The position numbers and the translations under genes were made by a program. Positions 1 through 9,273 of a stretch of 64,000 bases of DNA are shown here, in pieces. The stretch is from Daphnia pulex (lineage: Eukaryota > Arthropoda > Branchiopoda > Diplostraca > Daphniidae), in contig NC_060021.1 in the NCBI RefSeq assembly GCF_021134715.1, positions 3,534,001-3,598,000 on the forward strand, in the 5' to 3' direction. The notes beneath the pieces were generated by a model. The model worked only from the letters and a program-made list of their open reading frames with translations, ran no database searches and was not told the origin of the DNA. Within the stretch, counting starts at the first letter, position 1; every line of letters begins with the position of its first letter.

Positions 1-427
1 ACAAAAGGTATACAAACACGAATTTGTACACCAGCTACAAAAATGTAGCCCAAATAATGACTAGAGTTTGGTGCTTGGTCTCACTAGAGAACGAAATCAT
101 ATCAGCCTGAAACCTTGCAGCAGAATAACAGCATGAAACATTTCATGCCACGTCACTCCTTATCTTTCATCTAAAGTCAACAGAAGAAGCAACCTAAAGC
201 AGGGCGGTGGGGCATATTACCTACAAATTTATTCAATATCACACATAGATCACTCTCCCTTCTTGATCAGTCAGCTCGTCTTTAAATATTTGTGCCCTCA
301 ACTCGAATTTAAGTTAATCTCACATTTATTGGTATGTTCCAGTTTAATCTAGATTGTAAGTGATGTGTTTATCTTTTTTTTTTAATTTCAGTTCAGCAAT
401 TTACCTGGTCACTTGATACAAAACATA
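1..427. other. 5' flank of the UGT gene
   Basis: I see no gene here. The stretch holds the presumed promoter and 5' UTR of the UGT that follows, with a weak TATA-like AT stretch near 281-288. A good donor (gtaagt at 356) and a pyrimidine-rich acceptor ending at 391 could define a 5' UTR intron, but it would be only 36 nt long, which is short for an arthropod intron. Confidence 0.35.
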
Positions 428-2209
428 ATGAAATTCCAATCATTGAATACTCTGGTCTTGCTGCTATCCGCAATCGTCGTTGAAAATTGCATGGCAGCGA
501 AAATCGTCGTGCTGTACCCCGTCGGTTCCAAAAGTCACTTTTATGCCGTGATGCCCGTCATCGAGGAACTTGGACAACGAGGGCATAACGTGACCGTCTT
601 CTCGCCGTTTAAGGGCATCACAAAAAACGCCACGAACGTCCATGAAATCATTATGACTTCGGTAGCGAAAGAACTGGACACCATGGACATCGACTGGTTC
701 GCCATGCAGAAAGAAGGGGCGACGCAAATTCTTACGATGATGCAAACCATGATCGCCCTTAGCACTCTCGGGTGTGAGGATTTGTTGTCGAATACGGAAT
801 TCCGACGGATTGTGGAAAAGCGCGACGTCGACTTGTTCATCGTCGACGCATTCGGAAACGAATTCACTTATCCCATCATCGACAAACTTGGCGTTCCGTT
901 CGTGATCCATGGCTCCTCCTCCGCTTTTCCATCCACCCTGAATGCAATGGGAGCACCGGCAGACTACGCCTCCGTCCCTCTCATGCTGGCAGAATACGAC
1001 GAACAGATGACTTTCACCCAGAGACTAATTAATACCTTCTCCGGGGAGTTTATGAAGTATTTTAGAAATTTTTACATTTTCACGAAACTGGACGCAATCG
1101 TTCAAAGAGAATTTCCTGGTGTTAAATCCATCGTCGAGCTCGAAGGAGATGCTAGTCTCTATATCACTAATACTCACCCAGTCACGAATTGGCCGCGTTC
1201 GTTACCCCCAACTATCTTATCAATTGGAGCCCTTCACGCCAGACCGACCAAACAACTGCCGCCAGTATTAAATTAAAGGCCAACGGTCTCGTTACATGAA
1301 GTATACAAAGTCTAAAATTCTTATCTATCGCTAGGCATTGAAAACGTTTGCTGATGAAGCAAAGGACGGTTTCATCGTGTTCACGCTAGGCTCGTTCGTT
1401 TCGGTTTCGACCATGCCCAAAGAAACGGTCGACACTTTCATCAGAGTTTTCTCCAAACTTCCGCAGCGAGTCGTCTGGAAGTGGGAGGCGGATATTCCGC
1501 AAGGTGTTCCATCCAATATTATGATGGTCGACTGGCTTCCGCAACAAGATCTCCTGGGTATTGCATGACAGTTTCTGGCAGACTGTTTTTGTGTTGTACA
1601 CAGTTAGTCTAAAATGTTTTTGAACAATATTTGTATAGGACATCCTAATGCGCGATTATTCATCACTCACGGTGGAATGTTGGGAACACAGGAAACAATT
1701 TACCATGGCGTTCCTTTGCTCGGTTTGCCGTTCGGAAACGACCAGCGGGCGAATGTAGCGAAGGCCGTGAGAGGCGGATGGGGTCTGAAACTCGACTGGG
1801 ACAAAATTGACGACAACAATTTGTATGAGGCTCTAACGTATCTCATTAATGATCCCAGGTATCATAAACTATATTTTTAAAACCATCTGGAGCATGTCCG
1901 TTAACTGGATTCCATTTTCGATACAGCGTCCGAAAAAGTGCGAAAAAGTTGTCGCAGTTGATGCAAGAAGAAATCATGCCCGGCAAGGATGTGGCCGCTT
2001 ACTGGATCGAGTACGTAATTCGTCACGGAGGCACCAAACATCTTCAGTTGGCCTCCAAAGGGATGCCGTTCTACCAGCGCCATCTCCTCGATGTCGCACT
2101 TTTATCTTTCGTAATCGCGATCGTTTTTCTCTCTGTCTCTTACAAACTATCTTGCGCGCTATGTCGCTGCTGTTTTAAAGCCAAATCTGACAAAATAAAA
2201 ACCAACTAA
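428..2209 (+). CDS. UDP-glycosyltransferase (UGT), four exons
   Basis: This is a family 1 UDP-glycosyltransferase, a membrane enzyme of the ER lumen that moves a sugar from a UDP-sugar onto small lipophilic molecules (detoxification or endobiotic conjugation). Exons are 428-1264, 1335-1557, 1639-1858 and 1927-2209. Phases agree and give 520 aa, the usual UGT length. The N-terminus is a signal peptide, followed by the acceptor-binding half with GSHF and RGHNVTV, where the catalytic His is expected. The C-terminal half has FTLGS, WLPQQDLLGHP and the signature THGG...GVPLLGLPFGNDQ. A membrane helix near residues 480-505 (LLSFVIAIVFLS) is followed by a short Lys-rich tail, as in ER-anchored UGTs. 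I started at 428 because the next residues form the signal peptide; an ORF opening at 413 uses a non-ATG codon. No disruption is seen. The substrate cannot be deduced. Confidence 0.93.
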
Positions 2210-3092
2210 TTGCTTATTTTAATCATAAATCGAGCGAAATCGAGTCGTTTATAAAGAATAGGGATCCAAGTAATTAAACTTCAAAGTGCTGAATCTTTGC
2301 TACACACATTGGTGTGACGGGGAAGTGGGACCGATTATTCGATTGGATGTTCGTTTTTACTTTAGCTAACCCCACGCAGGTTGCAGCTAGTATTCATCAT
2401 CCCAATTAAGATTATGTGTTAGACCGTGTGGCCTAATGGATAAGGAGTCAGACTTCTACTAGGCCTACTTTGAAAGGAAAAAGAAAAAGAATCCGAAATT
2501 GTGTGTTCGAGTACGCATCAGTTATAAATTTAAATTCGCCGAACGTGACATTTAGAAGGTTACATTTATGCTCGGGATTGCGCAAATTGAGATGTATTTC
2601 TCCTTGCTGCTACCGCATAGATTATTCATAGTTTATATTACGTTTCATTTCTTCCAGTTTATTAATGTATTCATAACAGCTCCTGCAGATTAGTGGTTAT
2701 CACACTTGTCTTTCACTCACAAGTACGACATTTCCATCCGTGATCGGTATATAGGCCTACAATTTTTCATTTTATTATTTTTAAAGGTTTTGCTTCGAAT
2801 TCGAAATGCAGTAAAGAGACGTACTGCTGCTCCAAAGTAAATGGATAAGTTTAAGTTATCGCAGTGCGCAAACGATAGGAGACAATAACGCACGATAAGA
2901 ATTTTGTGAAACGAATAATTTTGTGAACAATATTAGCAATGCATAGGGTGCTGATATGTTGATGATTTTAGGATCGAAATTACGGTTGAGCAGCAGTGAG
3001 ATAAAAATTCCCAAATACTTTTTTGGTCCCACCCCAATTCGGATTAAGTTTTATTCTGTTAACATGGAGACGGACGAATTACTGGTCTAAAT
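2210..3092. other. Intergenic region with tRNA-like debris
   Basis: No protein gene is visible. It contains a tRNA-Arg-like 5' half (listed separately). Around 2682-2750 there is a weak tRNA-like stretch with a D-arm-like AGTGGTTATCAC and a CTTTCAC loop, as in tRNA-Glu, but no credible T arm or acceptor stem. Confidence 0.4.
2422..2520 (+). pseudogene. tRNA-Arg-like 5' half
   Basis: The first 30 or so bases match the 5' half of eukaryotic tRNA-Arg: acceptor GACCGTG, then TGGCCTAATGGATAAGG covering the D arm and A box. An ACTTCTA loop could hold a TCT anticodon. The following purine-rich stretch could be an intron, but the 3' half does not restore the anticodon stem, its T arm (TTCGAGT loop) pairs poorly and no CACGGTC acceptor is present. 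It is best read as a decayed or truncated tRNA-derived sequence. Confidence 0.45.
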
Positions 3093-3343
3093 AAAATAGC
3101 AGGTTCGATCCTATAGACTCGGTAGGTGTCCACCAGGTAATTGAATCCGTCGTTGGGGTGTGTCCATGTCCACCGGTATGAACGCAAGGATCGATGACCG
3201 TCAACGAAACATGGGTGTGTTGCTACTTGAGCCAGACGTCTGGCGCATACGCCGATCCCTAGTAGACGCAACATTGGTCATAGATCGTCCCTGAACTCAC
3301 CCTCCTAGACGCAAGATTACAGTAGCGCGCCACGCTACCGGCT
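3093..3343 (-). ncRNA. SRP-RNA (7SL)-like sequence, copy 1
   Basis: Read on the minus strand, this 250 nt stretch opens with GCCGGTAGCGTGGCGCGC and CTGTAATC, then GGAGGGTGAG. The order and spacing resemble the Alu domain of metazoan SRP RNA. Its last bases (CCTG) can pair with CAGG just after that block, as SRP helix 5 would, and a T run lies at the 3' end like a Pol III terminator. A diverged second copy lies about 0.7 kb away. The signal-recognition S-domain motifs are not recognised with confidence, so this may be a 7SL-derived repeat or a pseudogene rather than a functional SRP RNA. Confidence 0.35.
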
Positions 3344-4013
3344 GAATGGAAACAATATTTTTTTGTAAAGACTATTTTCATAGACTGCAGTTGTTCGTAT
3401 ACATCGTATATAAGGTGAGAGATAAGCTCCCTCAGTATTCGCCTGAAACAGTTCAGGATTAAGTTCACCGTGGAAGCTTTCTCACGAAGTATTGGCATGC
3501 AATATCATCATCTCTTCGTGCCCACCATACAACGTCATTCATAAGCAGCTTCATGTAAATCTTTAGTGAAGATGATCTATATCTTTTCTCCAAGTTTTTT
3601 TGTTTGTTTGTTTGTTTTACTATATGGACAACCTTTTATTCATTTTGGGAAATTGCAGGCGTGGTTTGAATAAAAATAAACACATGATTCCATTATATGG
3701 GAACTGGATTCTATAAGATTTTGATTAATACTTTTTCTTTAAAATATACCCAATACACAGGAACACCCGGGTTTGAACCGGACTACCTGATCTGCAGTCG
3801 GAAGGTCTACCACTGAGCTGTACCCGATGTATTAGATACGGATCAAACAATAACAAACAATAATAATGCATTCGAGAATGCAGCGCTATATAAGATTTTT
3901 TTTTTTCAATCCCCACTGTGGAATATAATGTCTACTTCAAATTCAAGTAAACAGCCCATCGTTTAACTATCTTCAGTGAAAATTTGATCGAAATCATCAA
4001 TTAAACGTTAGGT
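3344..4013. other. Spacer between the two SRP-like copies
   Basis: AT-rich DNA without a protein gene. It contains the tRNA-Cys-like sequence listed next and a short (TTTG)n run near 3598-3615. The longest ORFs have no recognisable domain. Confidence 0.4.
3760..3828 (-). pseudogene. tRNA-Cys(GCA)-like sequence
   Basis: The minus strand reads as a near-complete tRNA: A box AGCTCAGTGGTAGA, anticodon loop CTGCAGA (anticodon GCA, Cys) on a stem with one mismatch, and a good T arm with stem CCGG/CCGG around TTCAAAC. The acceptor stem has at least two unpaired terminal bases. That, and the many tRNA-like relics nearby, suggest a tRNA-derived repeat or decaying gene. A covariance-model score would decide. 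Confidence 0.5.
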
Positions 4014-4293
4014 AAAAGTTCAGGTCCGATCCTATAGACGCGCGAATTGCCTGCCGGATGTTGACATCCGTCATTAGCGTGTCACCATGTCATCCTACAG
4101 GTTTCCCAAAAGAACCTTTGTGAGGTATGAACGAATGGGTTGTAGAACGCCAACGAAACATCGAAGTGTTGCTGACAGAGAGCCGGACGTCGCGGAAGAG
4201 TTCCGAGTCCGAGCAGCGCAATATGGATCATAGATTGTCCCTGAAGTCAGCCTCCCTGACGCAGGATTACAGTAGCGCGCCACACTACCAGCT
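4014..4293 (-). ncRNA. SRP-RNA (7SL)-like sequence, copy 2
   Basis: This second, longer copy (280 nt) of the sequence at 3093-3343 is also on the minus strand. It has GTGGCGCGC, ACTGTAATCC and an exact GGGAGGCTGA, the block that follows the Alu-domain loops in vertebrate 7SL. The segment TTCAGG...GATCC after this block is complementary to GGATC...CCTGAA at the 3' end, which would form a long closing helix like SRP helix 5. A TTTT run follows the 3' strand. A perfect hairpin (CGGATG/CATCCG with a four-base loop) lies in the would-be S domain. Identity as SRP RNA is inference. Confidence 0.4.
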
Positions 4294-4434
4294 ACATAAT
4301 TTAAAATTTATTGCGAGAAAAATAGTTCTTTGTTCGAACAGCCAACGTTCGAATCATTTTTAAAGAATTTCAAATATTCTAATAGCTATATAGTTTGAAT
4401 GGCAGATAATTTTCTTGTAATTTTATGATACATA

Positions 4435-4990
4435 CAGTGGGTACCGAAAGTATCCGTACGGCTGAGAGAATCAGTAGGGAAAACGCGTTTTTCAAAACGC
4501 TCCCAAAAATAGAATTCTCGGTGGAATTCGATAAAAATTTTTTCAAAGGTTAATATTAGGGCGGGGTATCATGTGATTTTTTTTGGGAATTTTTCGACAA
4601 CGCGATATGTGGTTTTTATCGCGTTGCGTAAGTATCCGTACGGCCGAGAGGCCTAGTAGGGAATGGGCTTACTTTGGAGGCCTGTCATTCGGTATCTACG
4701 TAATATTATAGGGTGGGAAAGTTCTTAAAAAAAAGAGCTGCATTAGCTCTATGTGTGGTTATAAGATCACATTTTTCAAATTTCATTTATAGTAATGAAA
4801 TCGAAATTGAAAACACGAATTATAAGTTTTCCGTTTTCTTCTCCTCGATTCCCCATCACCAGTGTTGCCATATCTCAAAATCTCTTTCTTCCCTTGGACG
4901 GAAGAGGGAGAAAGAGAAAGCAGAGCAATAGATACCTGGTCGGTTCTCGGCCGTGTTGGCTTCCCTATCCCGGTTTCAGGGTAAACGTGG
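4435..4990 (+). repeat. Left long inverted repeat of the THAP element
   Basis: This arm is nearly identical to the reverse complement of 6531-7060. The two arms match from the terminal CAGTGGG to GGGTAAACGT and then diverge. The left arm has a small extra purine-rich stretch near 4900-4925. The ORFs in this arm reappear in inverted form in the other arm, so they are repeat shadows, not genes. Confidence 0.85.
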
Positions 4991-5238
4991 TCCGATTTGG
5001 AAAAATTGATGAGCGCCTCTAGTGAGTGTGTCAGGTACTACGTGAAGCCAGCCAATCAGGAAGGGTCTATGAAAAACTCATTGACCAATCACAGCTTACT
5101 TTTCTACAAGAAGTGAACAAAATAAAAAGGTAGAAGTATCCAACTGTCAAACCTCTAGGTCTTTTCTAAGTGTCCCAACATTCTTACATTTTACTGTTTG
5201 GTTGTGTAAATTGTTTATTGTTCCGTTGACATAATACA

Positions 5239-6339
5239 CTACTTCTTGTTTTGAAAATGTACACTTTTCACATTATAATTTTCATTTGGTAGTTGATCCA
5301 TCGAAATGCAAAAAATCGTTTGTTTAATTTGATCAAAATACCATGTCCAATTCTTTGGTACTATTGATGAAGTTACTAGTGACTGAAATGTCACAAAATT
5401 AGACTTGAAATTAGTAGAGCTTGCTTCCATAGAAGGTGATGTAACTGTCGAATCTTCAATGACAACAGCAACATTTTCGTTCATTACATCAGGAAGTGGA
5501 TCAAAAATTGCTTCTTCAGCAGCCTGGTGAGTGTCCATTGATTCTTGAATAGTAGAGGTAGCTTCCATAGAAGGTGATGCAACTGTCGTATCTTCCATGA
5601 CAACAGCAAGATTTTCCTTGATTGAATCTGGAAGTGGATCAAAAATTGCTTCTTCAGCAGCCTGGGGAATGTTGATTGATTCTTTAATAGTAGAGGTAAT
5701 TTCCATGGAGGGTGCTATCAGATAAAATTTAAAGCAATTGCTCTTAAAAATAAAATGTAACGAGAACTATTATCAATACCTGTACTGTCAATTTTTTTTC
5801 TCTTAGACGTAGTAGGTATTTTGTCTACTTTTGGTCGTTTCCTTACTGATGCATTGCTAGCATTTGTTTCCACTACAATACATATTTAAGAATTGCATTA
5901 TTTGATATTAAACAAAATAAACATATTTAAAAATACCATTGAGGTTATTTCTCCATTTGAAACCATCAACATTTTGCATTGCTTGTCGACTAGGTGTATC
6001 TAAAATGAAAAAGGTTCAGTTTCTGTGCTTTACAGATTATACAGGAAATGTAATATCAATACCATTTATCAGAAAATGTTTGGGAATTGCTCCAGCATTA
6101 CGATTCCTACGTTTGAAAGGATGGAACACGTTCAAAATTTAAATCCCTGATTTGAAGTCACTTTCGTCAAAATGACGGGAGCAAATACGTGAGGTGCTCG
6201 TCAAATAACTACATGGAATTAGTTCTCGCCATTTAGATAATGAAGTTTTAGGAATTGCAAACAGGGTAACCTCGTTTTCTTTTTGATTTCCTTTGAAATA
6301 TGTTGATTTACAACCAGGAACAGCACACCTGCAAACCAT
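5239..6339 (-). pseudogene. THAP-domain protein gene inside the long-TIR element
   Basis: Four exons (6063-6339, 5937-5999, 5780-5872, 5239-5714) join through GT-AG introns, all in phase 1, to about 300 codons. Exon 1 encodes a THAP C2CH zinc finger, a DNA-binding domain: MVCRCAVPGCKS, then SKWRELIP, RICSRHF and, further on, AIPKHF. A single in-frame TAA at 6139-6141 interrupts the domain between FKSGI and the AIP motif; the frame is open on both sides. Exon 3 is basic and NLS-like (RKRPKVDK, SKRKK). Exon 4 holds a tandem duplication of about 45 residues (AAEEAIFDPLPD twice) and ends with a conserved-looking VPKNWTWYF segment. THAP domains occur in P-element transposases and in many host regulators; no catalytic region is visible here. 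The stop may mark a pseudogene, a recent mutation or a sequence error. Confidence 0.7.
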
Positions 6340-6530
6340 TTTTACAGAAATTATGGTTAGGCTTCATTCACGTATTCCCGATGATGGCCGCCGTATTCAC
6401 ATATTACACAAAAATGGCCGCCGAAAGTATTATTTGAAAGTCAACGTCTTATCACTAGATGGCGCTGTTTCATTTTTACCACTTCACAACTTCTGACAAG
6501 CTCCGCCCTAAAATGTCTGAAAATCGGGGA

Positions 6531-7060
6531 TACGTTTACCCTAAAACCGGGATAGGGAAGCCAACACGGCCGAGAACCGACCAGGTATCTATTGCTCTGG
6601 AGAAAGGATAAATATTTTTTGATATGGCAACACTGGTGATGGGGAATCGAGGGGAAGAAAACGGAAAACTTATAATTCGTGTTTTCAATTTCGATTTCAT
6701 TACTATAAATGAAATTTGAAAAATGTGATCTTATGACCACACATAGAGCTAATGCAGCTCTTTTTTTTAAGAACTTTCCCACCCTATAATATTACGTAGA
6801 TACCGAATGACAGGCCTCCAAAGTAAGCCCATTCCCTACTAGGCCTCTCGGCCGTACGGATACTTACGCAACGCGATAAAAACCACATATCGCATTGTCG
6901 AAAAATTCCCAATAAAAATCACATGATACCCCGCCCTAATATTAACCTTTGAAAAAATTTTTATCGAATTCCACCGAGAATTCTATTTTTGGGAGCGTTT
7001 TGAAAAACGCGTTTTCCCTACTGATTCTCTCAGCCGTACGGATACTTTCGGTACCCACTG
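6531..7060 (-). repeat. Right long inverted repeat of the THAP element
   Basis: This is the reverse complement of the left arm (4435-4990). It ends GGTACCCACTG followed by TA. The high similarity of the two arms argues for a fairly recent insertion or for correction between the arms. Confidence 0.85.
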
Positions 7061-7497
7061 TAAAAAAACGTTTACTGTTAATTTTATTTTAAAAATTGGA
7101 TTGAAGTGAAACATCGACCCGACATCGAACAGCACCGCTCACCTACAATGAAACTATAATCACTTATATGTTGGTGGGCAAAATAAAAAAAAGATAAAGC
7201 TAGATGTTATCAGCAGTTGATAAAGGCGGTATAGGGGCCTAAAGGTCTGAGGCGAGAAACACGAGAAACACCAGCCATTTTACCTGACAATGACTAATAT
7301 ACATGTTGCAAATGAGAAGCAAGAAACATCACCACTCGAAAGTAGGCCTAAATGAATATAGAATCCATTATATCCGAATGTGTTTTATTTGTTTTACTCG
7401 AATATTGCCAAACAGAATATTAGGTGTCCGTAAAATTTTTATGTTTACTTGATAGGATATGTTTTATTTTTTTTTTGCCCTTGACCAATGTAAACCA

Positions 7498-7570
7498 GCA
7501 CCTGTAGTTTAGCGGTTATCATGGTTGCCTCACACGCAACAGGTCCTCTGTTCAATCCTAGGCAGGGAAA
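7498..7570 (+). pseudogene. tRNA-Val(CAC)-like sequence
   Basis: The D arm is TAGTTTAGCGGTTATC. The anticodon stem GTTGC/GCAAC is perfect around loop CTCACAC (anticodon CAC, Val). The T stem has two mismatches and the acceptor stem pairs at only about four of seven positions, so this is probably a decayed or tRNA-derived repeat. Confidence 0.45.
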
Positions 7571-7684
7571 AATAAAGAATTAAATTTAGTCTACTTTACG
7601 GTCAGCACTATTGGTGGAAAAAATACCCGGAAATATCTAACGACAAGAAGTATATAGTCGAGGCCATTAGTATATTTATACGTA

Positions 7685-8260
7685 CAGTATCCTTCAAAAA
7701 AATCCGAACGGCGATTTTTCTTTAAATAGCCACCTATCCATAATGCGGGAAACTGGGTTTGGTTAATAGGCTGAATTTTGGGGGTTAAGAACGAAGCGAA
7801 AGGTGGGAAGAAAGAAACCCTCCCCCTCCGAAATAAAAAGTGTGAAACAAAACCAGACAGGCTGGTTGGAATAGCCGCAGGCTCACTGTCATTTTTTCGA
7901 CAAGTGACGAGAAAACCAGAAGCTACCAAATCTAGCATTAAAAAGCGGGAAAGTTCAAAGGAATCGCCTTAAGTCATTTGTTTAATAATCGGCAATGAGC
8001 TTAAGTCGGTTAAATAAACTTTTCGCGCCATGAAAATTCCAGACAGCCTGTCTGATTTCATTCGTATTTCTTTTTTGGGGGGGAGGGGGGGAGACATGGC
8101 CAATGGCTAATTACTCCTTTTTCTTTCTTCCCACCTTTCGCTTTTTTCCTTACCCCCCCCCCCCAAATTCGGCCTATAAACCAAACCCAGTTCCCCGCCA
8201 TATGGATAGGTGGCTATTTGAAAAAAAAATCGCCGTTCGGATTTTTTTTGAAGGATACTG
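7685..8260. mobile_element. MITE with TA target site, 576 bp
   Basis: Terminal inverted repeats of about 145 bp begin CAGTATCCTTC and end GAAGGATACTG, flanked on both sides by TA (7683-7684, 8261-8262). The arms contain the complementary blocks ATCCGAACGGCGATTTTT and TAGCCACCTATCC. No coding capacity is seen. The CAGT ends and TA target resemble Tc1/mariner MITEs. Confidence 0.8.
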
Positions 8261-8262
8261 TA

Positions 8263-9205
8263 CCTGTATGCATGATATGATTCCAATAAGGGAATATCGT
8301 GAGGAGTAATAAAAGAAGATGAATATTTATAGAAAATGTGAGAAAGTTTTTTATCTAACAAGCTCTTCAGCACGATGAAAGAGATGGTAGAATTGAAGAA
8401 AACACGAGAAAACATGCCGTTTCAATTTTTATTAGCCTATATAATACTGAATAGCCTTTCTCTTCAAACTAGAGTTACCATTGCTTTTTTTTTCGATTCG
8501 ACCTTTATCCTTTTATTTAAAGACTAAGAAATTGATGAGACATTCACCGCCCCACTATATATAAGCTTCACTATTATAGTTAAATGCAAGGGAATTATAA
8601 TTGAACAACATATCCCGATCCTTATATGGATGTACGGTTGTTTGATAGATTTATCAGCCGACCACTGATTTATTATGGTAAAATAAAAACTTGTCTACAA
8701 TACCTTATATAAATAAGAGAACAAGATCCGTTGGTAAAATTTTGACGATTGGAGACAAGACAAGTAATAAATGATGGGGTGTGGTCGCTTGCATCAGCAA
8801 ATGAAGTCAAAGTGAAACGCGCGTCCTATCCTACCGTTACTCAACTCATTGATTCAAGGCTATTTTTGGGCTGGAAGGATATAGGTGATGGCCATTCATT
8901 CCAAATCTCGATTGATATGATCGGGTGCGTACTGCGTAGCCTACGGGAATGTCGATCTGGTGCACACACTCTAGTCTCCACAACCGCAACAGAGTGATGA
9001 AAATAGTGAGTGGATTTATCATTTACCTATCGGACGAGCTTTCTGATTTACAGGGCAGATACTAGAACTATAAACAGGATTGGCAAAGAGAATGGCCAAG
9101 TAAAAAACGCGTACTCATACCTTCATACACTTGGCAGAAAAGAACGAATAAGTTGCGATGTACTCAATAACTGGGTCATTTCTAAAGCAGCTGATCTTTC
9201 CGTTC
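8263..9205. other. Intergenic, upstream of the cuticle cluster
   Basis: No gene or repeat is recognised. The ORFs at about 8749-8997 and 9010-9219 have no domain, signal peptide or splice context and are probably chance. Confidence 0.4.
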
Positions 9206-9212
9206 ACCCGAC

Positions 9213-9250
9213 TATATAAGCCCAGACGTTTGCAGTTTGAAAGTATCAGT
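9213..9250 (+). promoter_or_regulatory. TATA/Inr promoter of cuticle gene 1
   Basis: TATATAA at 9213-9219 is followed about 27 bp later by the arthropod initiator TCAGT (9246-9250). Cuticle gene 2 has the same arrangement and nearly the same sequence (AGTATCAGTTGTT). Confidence 0.7.
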
Positions 9251-9273
9251 TGTTTCACTCAACCGAATTCGAC

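Larger units (their letters stand above)
4435..7060. mobile_element. TA-flanked long-TIR DNA element carrying a THAP gene
   Basis: The element begins CAGTGGGTACCG and ends with the exact reverse complement, with TA directly outside each end (4433-4434 and 7061-7062), as expected of Tc1/mariner-type TA insertion. The inverted repeats are unusually long (about 556 and 530 bp) and highly similar. The AAGTATCCGTACGG motif recurs inside each arm near 4630 and 6855. The central 1.5 kb contains one recognisable gene, a four-exon THAP-domain gene on the minus strand. No DDE transposase is seen, so the element is probably non-autonomous. Confidence 0.8.

Noticed and set aside
356-391. Possible 5' UTR intron of the UGT gene
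   Set aside because: Splice motifs are good, but 36 nt is too short for a confident arthropod intron and it does not affect the protein.
464-910. Open frames antisense to UGT exon 1
   Set aside because: They mirror a clear UGT coding exon and have no domain; shadows of codon structure.
2422-2520. Functional intron-containing tRNA-Arg(TCT)
   Set aside because: The 3' half restores neither the anticodon stem nor the acceptor stem.
4713-5022. ORFs inside the left long inverted repeat (start MGKFLKKRAAL)
   Set aside because: The same ORF recurs in the inverted right arm (6441-6782), so it is a property of the repeat, not a gene.
4435-7060. Classification as a P element because of the THAP domain
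   Set aside because: P elements make 8-bp duplications and have short terminal repeats; here only TA flanks are seen and no RNase H-like catalytic region is present.
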